Positions 46,161-53,497 of a stretch of DNA of 64,000 nt are shown piece by piece (positions within the stretch are counted from its first letter, which is position 1; every line of letters starts with the position of its first letter). A model generated the notes under the pieces. The model did not search any database. It was not told where the DNA came from and saw only the letters and a list, made by a program, of their open reading frames with translations. Origin of the DNA: Marinobacter salinus (GTDB lineage: Bacteria; Pseudomonadota; Gammaproteobacteria; Pseudomonadales; Oleiphilaceae); the NCBI RefSeq assembly GCF_001854125.1, contig NZ_CP017715.1, positions 2,294,001 through 2,358,000 of the forward strand, given 5' to 3'. The translations under genes were made by a program, and so were the position numbers.

Positions 46161-46438
46161 AGCAGTATCTCCTGTATCGCAGTTCTCGGCTCCGGCCGGT
46201 TGGTCACGTCCACTAGGTGAACGAACGGCTCCGGCTCGTGGCTGTTGCAAATTTCGGTGGCGAATACCTCTGCGCCGTGCAGATCGCACCGACCGTATGG
46301 TGTGCGTGTTGGCGTTGGTGAGCTGGCGTAGCGAGCCTTGAAGGGGCAGTGTTTGTCCTCGTCCCACCCGACCGGCTTATAGTGTTCGCAGCTATCACAG
46401 GCCCGGGGCATCTGTACCTGTGGCTCTAATTCAGTCAC
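46157..46438 (-). CDS. Small phage protein with putative zinc site
   Basis: A 93-residue product starting at GTG six bases after AGGAGGTGG. Cysteines and histidines are spaced as CDSCEHY, HCPFKAR, RCDLHG and ICNSHEP, a plausible zinc-ribbon-like arrangement. Overlaps both neighbours. Function unknown. Confidence 0.6.
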   Translation of the reverse strand: MTELEPQVQMPRACDSCEHYKPVGWDEDKHCPFKARYASSPTPTRTPYGRCDLHGAEVFATEICNSHEPEPFVHLVDVTNRPEPRTAIQEILL

Positions 46439-46730
46439 TTTCCACCTCCTGCTCCCGAGGCTTCCCAACCAGGCATTTGCCATCCGGCCCCATATCAAAC
46501 GGGCACTGGCAGTTTGGATAGCTGCACACGTTTTCTTTTCGTGACATGTCACGATCTTTGTAAACCAGCGCTAGGATGTACTCGGTTTGGTCATCGAACT
46601 CCCGGAGGTTGGCGGCCTCCTCGATCGCTTCCCGTTCGTTGGCAGCTAGCTCCATCGTGAAGTTCTTCATGTCCAGGAACTTGTTGCGCTCGCGCTGGCG
46701 GCGCTTGCGCTCAGTTGGTGTCATGGCCAT
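46431..46730 (-). CDS. Small basic phage protein with C-terminal Cys cluster
   Basis: A 99-residue product. The start MAMTPTERKRRQRERNK is strongly basic and likely binds nucleic acid. A helical segment follows (FTMELAANEREAIEEAANL), then CSYPNCQC with a later Cys, a possible zinc knuckle. The ATG overlaps the preceding stop (TGATG) with GGAGGG upstream. Function unknown. Confidence 0.6.
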   Translation of the reverse strand: MAMTPTERKRRQRERNKFLDMKNFTMELAANEREAIEEAANLREFDDQTEYILALVYKDRDMSRKENVCSYPNCQCPFDMGPDGKCLVGKPREQEVESD

Positions 46731-47377
46731 CAATCAACCCTCCGGAACTCGATTACCCATACCCAGGGGTTGGCGTCCCAGGAGTCACTGCCGTTGATAG
46801 ATTCCCATAGCGCCGCGAAAGCGTGGACGGATACAGGAGCAAGCTCGCCTTTCCACGGTGTTTCTTTCCCCATCCAGTCCTGAACACCTTCGTTCCAGGC
46901 GTCTTCCTCGCTGATGTCCTGCAACCGCTCCACCCGAACATCGGTGATCTCCAGCGTTATCCGGCTGAGACTCCTGGGCATGTGTATCGACGGCTTCCAA
47001 CGATCCACATTGAGTTGCCCGAGAGTCTGGTCGGCTTGAAAATAGAGTCGTCCGTCGTCTCGATAACCGAATGTCTCCCGCACCCAAAGGTGGTCACCGG
47101 GCTTTCCATGACCTTGCCCAATGGTTAAAACTCCTTCCTCCGGGCAGTCTGTGCATCGCACGAGCCATTGATCAGCCACACGTTTGCCGTCATCGTCGGT
47201 CGAGGGGCCATAAATGAGCTCGAGCAACTCGCTATTCGGCGCCTCGGTTTCCAAGTCCTCGCTCATCATGTCCAGCAGGTCGTGATCAATACCTTTCACC
47301 ACCCGCCGCGTCTGCGTCTTCCGGCCCTCCAGAATGGCCCGGACCATTTCGTCTTTGAAAAGAATTGGCCTATCCAT
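46730..47377 (-). CDS. ASCH/PUA-like domain phage protein
   Basis: A 215-residue protein with the ASCH-type start DRPILFKDEMVRAILEGRKTQTRRV, a GKPGDHLWVRETFGYRDDGR block and a SRITLEITDVRVERLQDISEEDAW block. ASCH domains are PUA-like and bind RNA or modified nucleosides. Related phage proteins are sometimes called morphogenetic proteins without evidence. Start by TGATG overlap, with GGGAG upstream. Confidence 0.72.
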   Translation of the reverse strand: MDRPILFKDEMVRAILEGRKTQTRRVVKGIDHDLLDMMSEDLETEAPNSELLELIYGPSTDDDGKRVADQWLVRCTDCPEEGVLTIGQGHGKPGDHLWVRETFGYRDDGRLYFQADQTLGQLNVDRWKPSIHMPRSLSRITLEITDVRVERLQDISEEDAWNEGVQDWMGKETPWKGELAPVSVHAFAALWESINGSDSWDANPWVWVIEFRRVD

Positions 47378-47604
47378 CAAAGGACTCCCAGCACGTTCAG
47401 CGCCTTGCGCCCGGCCTTCATCAGCGCCTTGCGGTGACTGATTTTCTCTATGCCGTTGGCGTTCATGTAGTGAAGCGTCTCGGCAACCGTTGCTAGTGTG
47501 CTGACCGGGCTGGTTGTGGCGCTCAGGATCATTCCGGTTTCGCAATCGCTGGCGGACGTACCAATTACCCGCTTTGCCTCATCTCGTTGCTCTTGTGTCA
47601 GCAT
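47377..47604 (-). CDS. Small phage protein, function unknown
   Basis: A 75-residue product starting MLTQEQRDEAKRVIGTSA with GGGGAG upstream. Mostly helical and polar. Its stop overlaps the ASCH gene start (TGATG). Confidence 0.55.
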   Translation of the reverse strand: MLTQEQRDEAKRVIGTSASDCETGMILSATTSPVSTLATVAETLHYMNANGIEKISHRKALMKAGRKALNVLGVL

Positions 47605-47789
47605 GCTTCGCACTCCCCTTCTTCCAGGTGCTTCAACCACATATCCCACTGCTCAGGTTGAAGCCATGTTCCGTCTTTCAGCACCGCGCAGCCGCTTGAA
47701 TGGATATAGGCCAGGCCGGTGCTCTCGATGAGCTCGACAATCGCCTCAGCGCGATCCTCGTGGCTTAGGTCAGTTACCTGCGTGTGCAC
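47598..47789 (-). CDS. Small phage protein, function unknown
   Basis: A 63-residue product. GTG at 47789 has GAGGA nine bases upstream and is preferred to a TTG three codons earlier. Text: LSHEDRAEAIVELIESTGLAYI, then LKDGTWLQPEQWDMWL. Overlaps neighbours on both sides. Confidence 0.5.
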   Translation of the reverse strand: MHTQVTDLSHEDRAEAIVELIESTGLAYIHSSGCAVLKDGTWLQPEQWDMWLKHLEEGECEAC

Positions 47790-48030
47790 TGCGTACAATC
47801 CTCGCTATCCGGCTCACGGTGTGCTGACAGCTGGCGGATGAGCCGTGCCGCTTGTGCATCGGCAACCGCCGATCGAGCAGACAGACCAGAATTTCCCGCT
47901 TCATGTGCCTGAGCATCTGCAGCTCATGCTTCATCTCGGCCAGTTCCAGGAGAGCTTCGCGCTTACTCGCTTCAGCCTTGTCCCGCTGATCGTTAAGGCT
48001 GAGGATGGTCCTCGCATCTATTCCGTTCAT
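47770..48030 (-). CDS. Small phage protein with coiled coil
   Basis: An 86-residue product. Residues 12 to 48 (LNDQRDKAEASKREALLELA and onward) look coiled-coil. Starts by ATGA overlap with the frameshifted gene upstream. Function unknown. Confidence 0.55.
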   Translation of the reverse strand: MNGIDARTILSLNDQRDKAEASKREALLELAEMKHELQMLRHMKREILVCLLDRRLPMHKRHGSSASCQHTVSRIARIVRSAHAGN

Positions 48031-48258
48031 GCTGCCTTCGCCTCTTCCGAAATCCTGTAAGCCGTCACCCCTTCCCCGAACAGATCAGTTCCGCACGGGA
48101 CCAGCGCCTGCTTCTTTACCAGCGCCCTAAGTGTCAGCTGATTTACTTTCGTACCGTCAACCATGAAAGCCTGTCCGGAGGCATCCACGTTGATGCTCTG
48201 CCTGGTGTCACGCATGTGTTGCAACACCTTGATCTGGGGGGGGGGTATAACCGCTCAT
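48027..48258 (-). pseudogene. Small phage gene frameshifted by a poly-C tract near its start
   Basis: The coupled start expected from the operon pattern is an ATG overlapping the preceding stop (TAATG at 48258 to 48260), with GGAG eight bases upstream. It reads MSGYTPP and then meets ten C in a row, which shifts it to an early stop. With nine C it would continue as QIKVLQHMRDTRQSINVDAS through to the existing 66-codon frame, giving about 77 residues. As written, only the downstream frame from a GTG at 48227 is open. This is a real phase-variable gene, a mutation or a sequencing error. Confidence 0.65.
48236..48245 (-). repeat. Homopolymer of ten C (ten G on the plus strand)
   Basis: The longest homopolymer I noticed in this GC-rich window, placed a few codons after a predicted start. 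One base fewer restores the reading frame of the gene. Confidence 0.9.
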
Positions 48259-48872
48259 TACGCCAGCTCCCGCTTCCGTTTAGTCGTGGCCAGCTTGATT
48301 CTGGCCAGGTTCAGGAGGACTTCGAAGCCACCTTCCGGCGGCTCTTTCATGGCAAAGAACTTATTCAGGATCGCGTTCTCGGCCATGCTCACCAGCACCA
48401 GGTTCTCTTTGGAGAAGTTCCGCTTATCGCCGTCCTTCAAACGCACAACGTGCTTTGGCGGTACCGGCCGGCCGTGGTACTCCTCCCACTTGAGGACGTG
48501 GACGAACTTCCAGTTGTACCGACTCGGCACCGTCCGATCGTCACTGACCTTGCGCTTGAGGTATCCATCTTTGTCCTCAGTTTCCGTTCCAACCGGAACC
48601 CAGGTCTGAGGCTTGTGCCCAGGCTTGAACTGGCTCTCAGCAATTCGGCCACCTGGTTGATAGCTCAGGCCCTTGTTCCAGCTGTTCTGACCTGGCTTGA
48701 AGCGTCCAGGGCCCTTTGTCATGTAGTCCTCAGACTTCTTGAGGCCCAGAACGGTGGCCCGGTTCTTCACTGCCAGGTAGCTGCAATTAAGCATCTTCGC
48801 GATCGTCCGATTCGGAGTGTCCGGATACAGCGATCTCAGCCACTCATCCTTTTGTGCAGTCCAGGTAACCAT
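48258..48872 (-). CDS. HNH endonuclease-like phage protein
   Basis: A 204-residue protein. The N-terminal 45 residues resemble an HTH (NRTIAKMLNCSYLAVKNRATVLGL). The C-terminal half has the HNH_3-like line KFVHVLKWEEYHGRPVPPKH followed by VVRLKDGDKRNFSKENLVLV. The usual catalytic His in the HxD-type position is replaced by Arg-Leu-Lys, so cleavage may be lost or altered. Often such genes are free-standing homing-type nucleases. GGAG lies seven bases before the ATG. Confidence 0.8.
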   Translation of the reverse strand: MVTWTAQKDEWLRSLYPDTPNRTIAKMLNCSYLAVKNRATVLGLKKSEDYMTKGPGRFKPGQNSWNKGLSYQPGGRIAESQFKPGHKPQTWVPVGTETEDKDGYLKRKVSDDRTVPSRYNWKFVHVLKWEEYHGRPVPPKHVVRLKDGDKRNFSKENLVLVSMAENAILNKFFAMKEPPEGGFEVLLNLARIKLATTKRKRELA

Positions 48873-48875
48873 GAC

Positions 48876-49097
48876 TCACTCCAAAAGTTTTGGGCCGGTG
48901 GTGAGCCCGAATTCACGCTTGTGCTTCTCGGCATCGAGCACGAGCCTGGCGTTAGAAACCACCTCCTTGCTGACACCGGTAATGGCTTTGCTGCGCTCGA
49001 TCTCTTCCTGGAGCTCCTCGCCTTTCAGGCTCTCGTCATTCAGGCGTTCAAGCTGCATGAATAAGTGGTCGTTCAGGTCAGTGAGCTTGTTCTTCAT
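48876..49097 (-). CDS. Small phage protein, function unknown
   Basis: A 73-residue helical product (NKLTDLNDHLFMQLERLNDE then GEELQEEIERSKAITGVSKE). The ATG has AAGGAGG eight bases upstream. Similar short proteins are common in the left arm of Mu-like and lambdoid phages. Role unknown. Confidence 0.6.
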   Translation of the reverse strand: MKNKLTDLNDHLFMQLERLNDESLKGEELQEEIERSKAITGVSKEVVSNARLVLDAEKHKREFGLTTGPKLLE

Positions 49098-49284
49098 TGC
49101 CAGGATCCTCCTTGGATTCTTCATCGATCTTGTTCAGCAGCTCGTCAGCATTCCTAACTGCTGCTTGGTAGGTATTGAGAGCGGTGATCGGCGCGGCCAG
49201 CTTTGCCATGGCTGTCAGGTCCTTGAGAACCTGGTAGAGATCATCTGCATGCCGCTGGCGGACAAACCGCAGGCGATTACGCAC
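49078..49284 (-). CDS. Small phage protein, function unknown
   Basis: A 68-residue product starting at GTG inside the csrA 3' end, with GGAGAAG upstream. Helical: LYQVLKDLTAMAKLAAPITA. Overlaps both neighbours. Confidence 0.55.
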   Translation of the reverse strand: MRNRLRFVRQRHADDLYQVLKDLTAMAKLAAPITALNTYQAAVRNADELLNKIDEESKEDPGNEEQAH

Positions 49285-49465
49285 GATGCTTCTCCGCTTT
49301 CTTGCGCAGGTGGATCTCCTCCCGGTCTACAGAAACCTGTCGGTCGGCAATCACTCCCAGCCGGGTCTGGATACCTCGGGTCTCGATGACCACCACTTTG
49401 ATGGTCTCGCCGGACTCGGTTTCGATTACCAGGGCCTCACCAGCTCTGCGCGTCAGAATCAGCAT
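49277..49465 (-). CDS. csrA: Phage-encoded CsrA/RsmA homologue
   Basis: A 62-residue protein clearly of the CsrA family: MLILTRRAGEALVIETESGE, then VVVIETRGIQTRLGVIA and the RNA-contacting VSVDREEIHLRKKAEKH. The Leu4/Arg6 strand and the REEI region, both needed for RNA binding, are intact. CsrA dimers bind GGA motifs in mRNA leaders and block translation. AGGAGA lies before the ATG, inside the upstream gene. The phage copy may retune host mRNAs or phage genes. Confidence 0.92.
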   Translation of the reverse strand: MLILTRRAGEALVIETESGETIKVVVIETRGIQTRLGVIADRQVSVDREEIHLRKKAEKHRA

Positions 49466-49934
49466 TCATCTCTCCTTGTATTGGTTCTGCGCCGCCGGGT
49501 CCCGGCTGGCGGACTGCCCGGATCCGTGCCGGCATACGGGTTACGTTGGCGGGCTTTTCGGCCACTTCCTCCCAGCGCATGGCGCCCTCATAGCCATTGC
49601 CACCAGCAGCCACCCACTGCTTGCCCGATTCAGCCAGGGCAATGCAGCCCGGTTCCCATCCACTGGGGTGGTCCAGCCAACGCTTCCAGGCCACGGGCTG
49701 GCCCTTAAAAAAGATGACGTAGCCACCGCAGTGGGTTTTGTCGTACTGCTGGCGGAATACCCGGGCCTGTTGCTGCATCGCGCTCAACGTCGGACGGATA
49801 TCCCGGGCTTTCGGTACCGCGGTGTAGTTGCGCCCGTCCCGGGCAAGTCGTAGCTCGCAACCGATGGACTCGAGCGCTTCCATCATCTGGCCCTGGGTAA
49901 CGTGTGAAGGCAGTTCGATAGTGAGAGTTGCCAT
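49437..49934 (-). CDS. Phage protein of unknown function
   Basis: A 165-residue product with GGGAGAT before its ATG. The first 45 residues (ATLTIELPSHVTQGQMMEALESIG) form a small alpha/beta unit. The second half has HCGGYVIFFKGQPVAWKRWLD and Trp-rich loops. Its 3' end overlaps csrA by 29 bp and carries the csrA ribosome site. Function unknown. Confidence 0.6.
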   Translation of the reverse strand: MATLTIELPSHVTQGQMMEALESIGCELRLARDGRNYTAVPKARDIRPTLSAMQQQARVFRQQYDKTHCGGYVIFFKGQPVAWKRWLDHPSGWEPGCIALAESGKQWVAAGGNGYEGAMRWEEVAEKPANVTRMPARIRAVRQPGPGGAEPIQGEMNADSDAQSW

Positions 49935-49948
49935 GATTGATCTCCCGG

Positions 49949-50161
49949 TTAAGAGTGCTTTTCAGCAGATTTCAGAAGTGCTCTCTTGCGGGCGAGAGAT
50001 CTCTGTTCAGCTTTTACAAGCTCTTTAATTTCAGACCGACTTGATTGGCACCAAGGGCTGCGGCCATACAGTCGAATCTGCCGAATCGAGGAAAGGCCCA
50101 ATTCCCGGTAGTTCGGATGCACGTTGCTGGCAATATGGGCGTCTGTGGTTGTTCTGTTCAT
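49949..50161 (-). CDS. Small phage protein, function unknown
   Basis: A 70-residue basic product with a strong AGGAGGGG site. Text: YRELGLSSIRQIRLYGRSPW then EQRSLARKRALLKSAE. Possibly nucleic-acid binding from its charge. Second gene of the leftward operon. Confidence 0.55.
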   Translation of the reverse strand: MNRTTTDAHIASNVHPNYRELGLSSIRQIRLYGRSPWCQSSRSEIKELVKAEQRSLARKRALLKSAEKHS

Positions 50162-50176
50162 ACGGTCCCCTCCTGG

Positions 50177-50566
50177 TTATGCGCGGATTTCGCGTATAGC
50201 GGTTCTGCCAATGGTGTGTCGGACGGCTGGCGGCCGGGTGCCGTTGATCGGCGAAGGCCGGCTGCGCATGACCGGAACCACTGAGAGCGCCATCAGAAGA
50301 AGTGCCAGCGCACGAGCCCGGAACAGACCGTGCATCCAGCCCTGACTGATCAGGTCAGCCCGACTAAACGCGCAAAGTTGGTCTTTCAATTCGTTGAGGT
50401 GCCAGTCGACGGTGTCTACCGATATGCCCATGGCCCGGGCGATCTCTTTTGACTGCATGCCGCGGGCGGCGAGCTCGAGGACTTCTCCACGACGCTTTGG
50501 CAGTGCGGCTCTATCCGCCAGCTCGACGTCCATTCGGGGGAAAGTGATTCGTGGTTTGCGGCTCAT
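50177..50566 (-). CDS. LuxR-type HTH protein with C-terminal membrane helix
   Basis: A 129-residue protein. Residues 24 to 62 (KRRGEVLELAARGMQSKEIA then RAMGISVDTVDWHLNELK) form a GerE/LuxR-type helix-turn-helix. Residues 84 to 100 (ARALALLLMALSVVPVM) look like one membrane helix, so the regulator may be tethered. It is the first gene of the leftward arm, with GGGAG before the ATG. Its likely target is the dyad in its own promoter or a late phage or host promoter; none is proven. Confidence 0.75.
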   Translation of the reverse strand: MSRKPRITFPRMDVELADRAALPKRRGEVLELAARGMQSKEIARAMGISVDTVDWHLNELKDQLCAFSRADLISQGWMHGLFRARALALLLMALSVVPVMRSRPSPINGTRPPAVRHTIGRTAIREIRA

Positions 50567-50598
50567 GCTGTTGTCTCCCTGATCAACGTTATGAGCTC

Positions 50599-50635
50599 AG
50601 TATAAACACCACGTTTAGTTTTGTGCAACACAAAA
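50599..50635 (-). promoter_or_regulatory. Leftward early promoter with dyad operator
   Basis: On the minus strand TTGCAC, 18 bp, TATACT lies 33 bp before the LuxR-type gene. The -35 hexamer sits within a dyad, TTTTGTG-N3-CACAAAA (50619 to 50635), a probable repressor site. The dyad differs from the cI/cro operators, so a second repressor may act here. Confidence 0.6.
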
Positions 50636-50726
50636 TGTTTATTTTGTTTAGTTGGATATTTAGGCCGCTGTTTTATTTAGCAAAAGTGCGCTATTTTTTG
50701 GCCACATCTAATCAAAGGAGTTTGAT

Positions 50727-51461
50727 GTGCCAAGGATTGTTTTAGCTGTACTGTCTGCCCTGCTCTTACTTACATCCCAATCCACCAGCGCTGACCTGGT
50801 AAAGAAATCAAAGTCAGGGATATGTCATCCGCCAGCCAGCTCCTACTACGACCGGACAAAGAATTACCGGCAGTTCGACACGGTGGAGTCATGCTTGGCG
50901 TCCGGCGGACGGTTACCGAAAGACTTGAGCAGATATCGGGAGTCTGTTCGGAGCACCGGTATGGCGCTGGCCAGTGTCGACTCAGATTACGAGAGAAGTA
51001 AATTTGGGTATGGGTGGGATGATGCGGACGGGGACTGCCAGAACAGCCGAGCAGAGGCCCTGGTTGCTCAATCAAGCACAGATGTCAGGTTTGCGGATGA
51101 ACGTCGTTGCAGAGTGGTCACAGGGCGCTGGATCAGCCCGTTCACCGGCAAAGTAATACAGAATGCCTCAGATATCGACATCGATCACGTGGTGCCCCTA
51201 AAGTGGGCCTGGGATCACGGAGCCAACACCTGGTCTAGGGATAAGCGAGAGAAGTTCGCAAATGATCCAGGGAATTTATGGAGTGTTGAACGATCACTGA
51301 ACCGCCAGAAAGGCGCCCAGGGCCCGGAGAGTTGGCTTCCACCAGTTGGACGGTGCCAGTACGTGAGCAGGTTTGTCAGGATCGTAAAGGTCTACGGGCT
51401 GAAACCGTCACAGGGAGACTTCAACCGACACAAGCAGCAGCTGGCTGATTATTGCGGGTAA
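50727..51461 (+). CDS. Secreted HNH nuclease (DUF1524-like)
   Basis: A 244-residue protein with a signal peptide (VLAVLSALLLLTSQSTSA, cleavage about residue 22). The C-terminal nuclease domain reads DIDIDHVVPLKWAWDHGANT, then NDPGNLWSVERSLNRQKG, which is the DHVVPL and N-x-x-K pattern of DUF1524/HNH enzymes. The start is GTG with AAAGGAG at six bases. It is a single rightward gene between the left arm and the immunity region, with an AT-rich upstream gap, so it looks like an independently expressed lysogenic-conversion gene (moron). Confidence 0.85.
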   Translation: MPRIVLAVLSALLLLTSQSTSADLVKKSKSGICHPPASSYYDRTKNYRQFDTVESCLASGGRLPKDLSRYRESVRSTGMALASVDSDYERSKFGYGWDDADGDCQNSRAEALVAQSSTDVRFADERRCRVVTGRWISPFTGKVIQNASDIDIDHVVPLKWAWDHGANTWSRDKREKFANDPGNLWSVERSLNRQKGAQGPESWLPPVGRCQYVSRFVRIVKVYGLKPSQGDFNRHKQQLADYCG

Positions 51462-51462
51462 C

Positions 51463-51485
51463 AAAAAGCCCGCTCGTAGCGGGCT
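51463..51485 (-). terminator. Terminator of the cI-downstream membrane-gene operon
   Basis: AGCCCGCT/AGCGGGCT stem with a 3-base loop. On the minus strand it is followed by TTTTTG; on the plus strand no T-run follows. It therefore ends the leftward transcript from cI and the two membrane genes. Confidence 0.8.
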
Positions 51486-51515
51486 ATATCTCGTAAAATG
51501 CTTTAACAATCATTA

Positions 51516-52124
51516 TCACGCGACGGCCCTCGGGAATCGCTCCCTCGAAACATCATTCCCGGATTCGCTGTATATCTGCTCGTCGACGTACAGCAGCGCA
51601 GCCGAAGCAGATCCCTTCGAAGACGGATTGCTGAGCTTCTTAAGGTTCCTAAATGCAATCTGTTTGATTGGCTTCCATACAGAGCTAAATACCACGTAAG
51701 CAAGGAAAGCGGGCAATGCGATCGGAGAAGTTTTCACTATTAAAATGACGTATCGAGCGTGAAGATCCTCAAAAACACCATTTATAATTTCCTTCTCTTC
51801 CTCAGTACAGCCCTCTAACGATTCGGAGAGACGCAGCCGGAACGAATCCTTGATTGATTCCGGCATTCTCTTTTGAGAGACCAGCGTCATCAAAAATTCT
51901 GCCAAGCACGACTTGTGAGCGTGCCTGATGAACGCGTTTAGGGTGTACCTAGTTAGCTGATATCCCTTGTTATCAAAGGAGATCTCTCCCGCAGCTGCTC
52001 GATCAAAAAGCCGATTTCTGATTTCAAAAAGCTCAGCTCTATGGCGATCGACACAAAACTGCCGGTAGAAAATAATGTAAAAAAGCCACAGAAGTAGAAG
52101 CGAAACACCTGTTACGAAGCCCAT
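51516..52124 (-). CDS. Membrane protein B of the cI-linked pair, function unknown
   Basis: A 202-residue protein with an N-terminal membrane helix (FVTGVSLLLLWLFYIIFY, residues 3 to 20) and a second one near residues 126 to 149 (YVILIVKTSPIALPAFLAYV). The stretch between is helical and charged (ESIKDSFRLRLSESLEG). The ATG with AAGGGA upstream starts 1 bp after the stop of its partner gene. Base composition is more AT-rich than the prophage average. No family recognised; the position is that of lambda rex genes. Confidence 0.7.
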   Translation of the reverse strand: MGFVTGVSLLLLWLFYIIFYRQFCVDRHRAELFEIRNRLFDRAAAGEISFDNKGYQLTRYTLNAFIRHAHKSCLAEFLMTLVSQKRMPESIKDSFRLRLSESLEGCTEEEKEIINGVFEDLHARYVILIVKTSPIALPAFLAYVVFSSVWKPIKQIAFRNLKKLSNPSSKGSASAALLYVDEQIYSESGNDVSRERFPRAVA

Positions 52125-52125
52125 A

Positions 52126-52656
52126 TTATTTGTCCCTTTTATGCGTGTCTCCAGTTCGATCCAAACCACTGCTTGTTCTGCCTGGGTCGACTCGCTGTTC
52201 GTATTCCTCCATTCTGGACGACATACTTTCTATTGCTTTTTTTCGGAGCTTTCGATGTTTGAGACCAAACATAATACCGATAATTCCAAATATCCAGCCC
52301 AAAGCTGACGAATAAATCAGTTGCCAGATAGTGTATCCGCCCGCGGCCTCAATGACTTCCTTTGCCTTCTCGCCTGATAATTCGAGGCCTCCAATCATTT
52401 CAGTCTTGAAGTCAATAACGGCATTTGTTTCTTTTCCTGCTAAAACGCCAGCGATATCAACGCTGCTGGAAGCAACCAACCAAAGACATACTGCAGTCCC
52501 TATCCACGGGACCAGCTTCGACACTAACCCGGTAAGGGCGGTTTGGTACGCGGAACTCCTAAAAAAATCGACTTGATCTTTAAGAAGATCATTCTCTTTT
52601 TGAAGAGCCTCTATACTGACAGCGTCCTGCGAATATTGAGTCTCGCTACCACTCAA
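52126..52656 (-). CDS. Membrane protein A of the cI-linked pair, function unknown
   Basis: A 176-residue protein: N-terminal coiled coil (SIEALQKENDLLKDQVDFF, residues 14 to 32), membrane helix at 48 to 70 (VPWIGTAVCLWLVASSSVDI), a loop of about 35 residues, a second helix at 108 to 131 (TIWQLIYSSALGWIFGIIGI), and a charged tail ending HKRDK. Starts at TTG with AAGGAG six bases before. It follows the cI stop by 33 bp and leads directly into the second membrane gene. Function unknown. Confidence 0.7.
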   Translation of the reverse strand: MSGSETQYSQDAVSIEALQKENDLLKDQVDFFRSSAYQTALTGLVSKLVPWIGTAVCLWLVASSSVDIAGVLAGKETNAVIDFKTEMIGGLELSGEKAKEVIEAAGGYTIWQLIYSSALGWIFGIIGIMFGLKHRKLRKKAIESMSSRMEEYEQRVDPGRTSSGLDRTGDTHKRDK

Positions 52657-52689
52657 TTTCTTCTCCTTATTTACTCTGACTTGCGCCGA

Positions 52690-53496
52690 CTATCTCAATA
52701 CTGACCACCAGAACACACGCCCGATAATCCGAATGTTGTTATCGATCACGTCCTGAGCCGAATATTCTTCAGTCGCATGCTCTGATGCATTCTGGCTCAC
52801 AATCTTAATTCCGCCACCTGGTCGACGGTGTAGGTACTTAACCCTAAGCATGCCATCGTGATCGATCGCGTAGATCTCGCCGTCACGGACAGTGGTGTCA
52901 CCTGTGTTCACACCAACGCATGTACCGTCAGGCATGACCGGTTCCATGCTATTACCCCGGACAAACGCGCAAGCGGCGTACTCCTGCTCCACCCCTGCCC
53001 TGGACAACGTGGATTTTGCAAAGCGGAGTTTGGCGCCATGGTTCTCAACTACCTGAGTCTGGCCCGCGCCGGCGGCCAGCTCGACTTCCCTGAACAAAGG
53101 CAATTCAACTTCGTCCTCATCCAATGGTGTGTTGCTGTCCCAGGCATCCATGTGGCCGAAGAACTCTAACTCATGTTTTGCACGCCGCTCCCGCTCTTCA
53201 ATTTCATGCTCTTTAAGCTCGTCGGGGCGCCGCATGCGTCGAGTAGCCTGTTTAGTTTCAACAAGCATCAACAGGTTACCGTCTTCATCCCTGGTCTCGA
53301 AGTCAGACCCCTTGAGCAGGAAATCGGTACTACAACCCAAAATGTCTGCTATGCGATCAACCTCACTTTTGGGTACCCCGCGCTTTCTCCAGTTGTAAAC
53401 ACGCTGATCCGTGGTGTCGAGCTCTCGGGCAAACCTTGCCCAGCTCCACCCGAGATCAGACAGCATGTATTCCACCCTACTTAATATGTCGCTCAT
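52690..53496 (-). CDS. cI: CI-like repressor with S24 (LexA-type) self-cleavage domain
   Basis: A 268-residue repressor. HTH in LGWSWARFARELDTTDQRVY (residues 15 to 34). Ala-Gly cleavage site in VELAAGAGQTQ (around 142 to 145). The catalytic Ser183 is in GNSMEPVMPDGT and Lys220 in MLRVKYLHRR. RecA-stimulated cleavage would induce the prophage. The ATG giving MSDILSRVEY is chosen; the longer frame runs through the operators. Two membrane-protein genes follow and are probably cotranscribed. Confidence 0.94.
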   Translation of the reverse strand: MSDILSRVEYMLSDLGWSWARFARELDTTDQRVYNWRKRGVPKSEVDRIADILGCSTDFLLKGSDFETRDEDGNLLMLVETKQATRRMRRPDELKEHEIEERERRAKHELEFFGHMDAWDSNTPLDEDEVELPLFREVELAAGAGQTQVVENHGAKLRFAKSTLSRAGVEQEYAACAFVRGNSMEPVMPDGTCVGVNTGDTTVRDGEIYAIDHDGMLRVKYLHRRPGGGIKIVSQNASEHATEEYSAQDVIDNNIRIIGRVFWWSVLR

Positions 53497-53497
53497 A

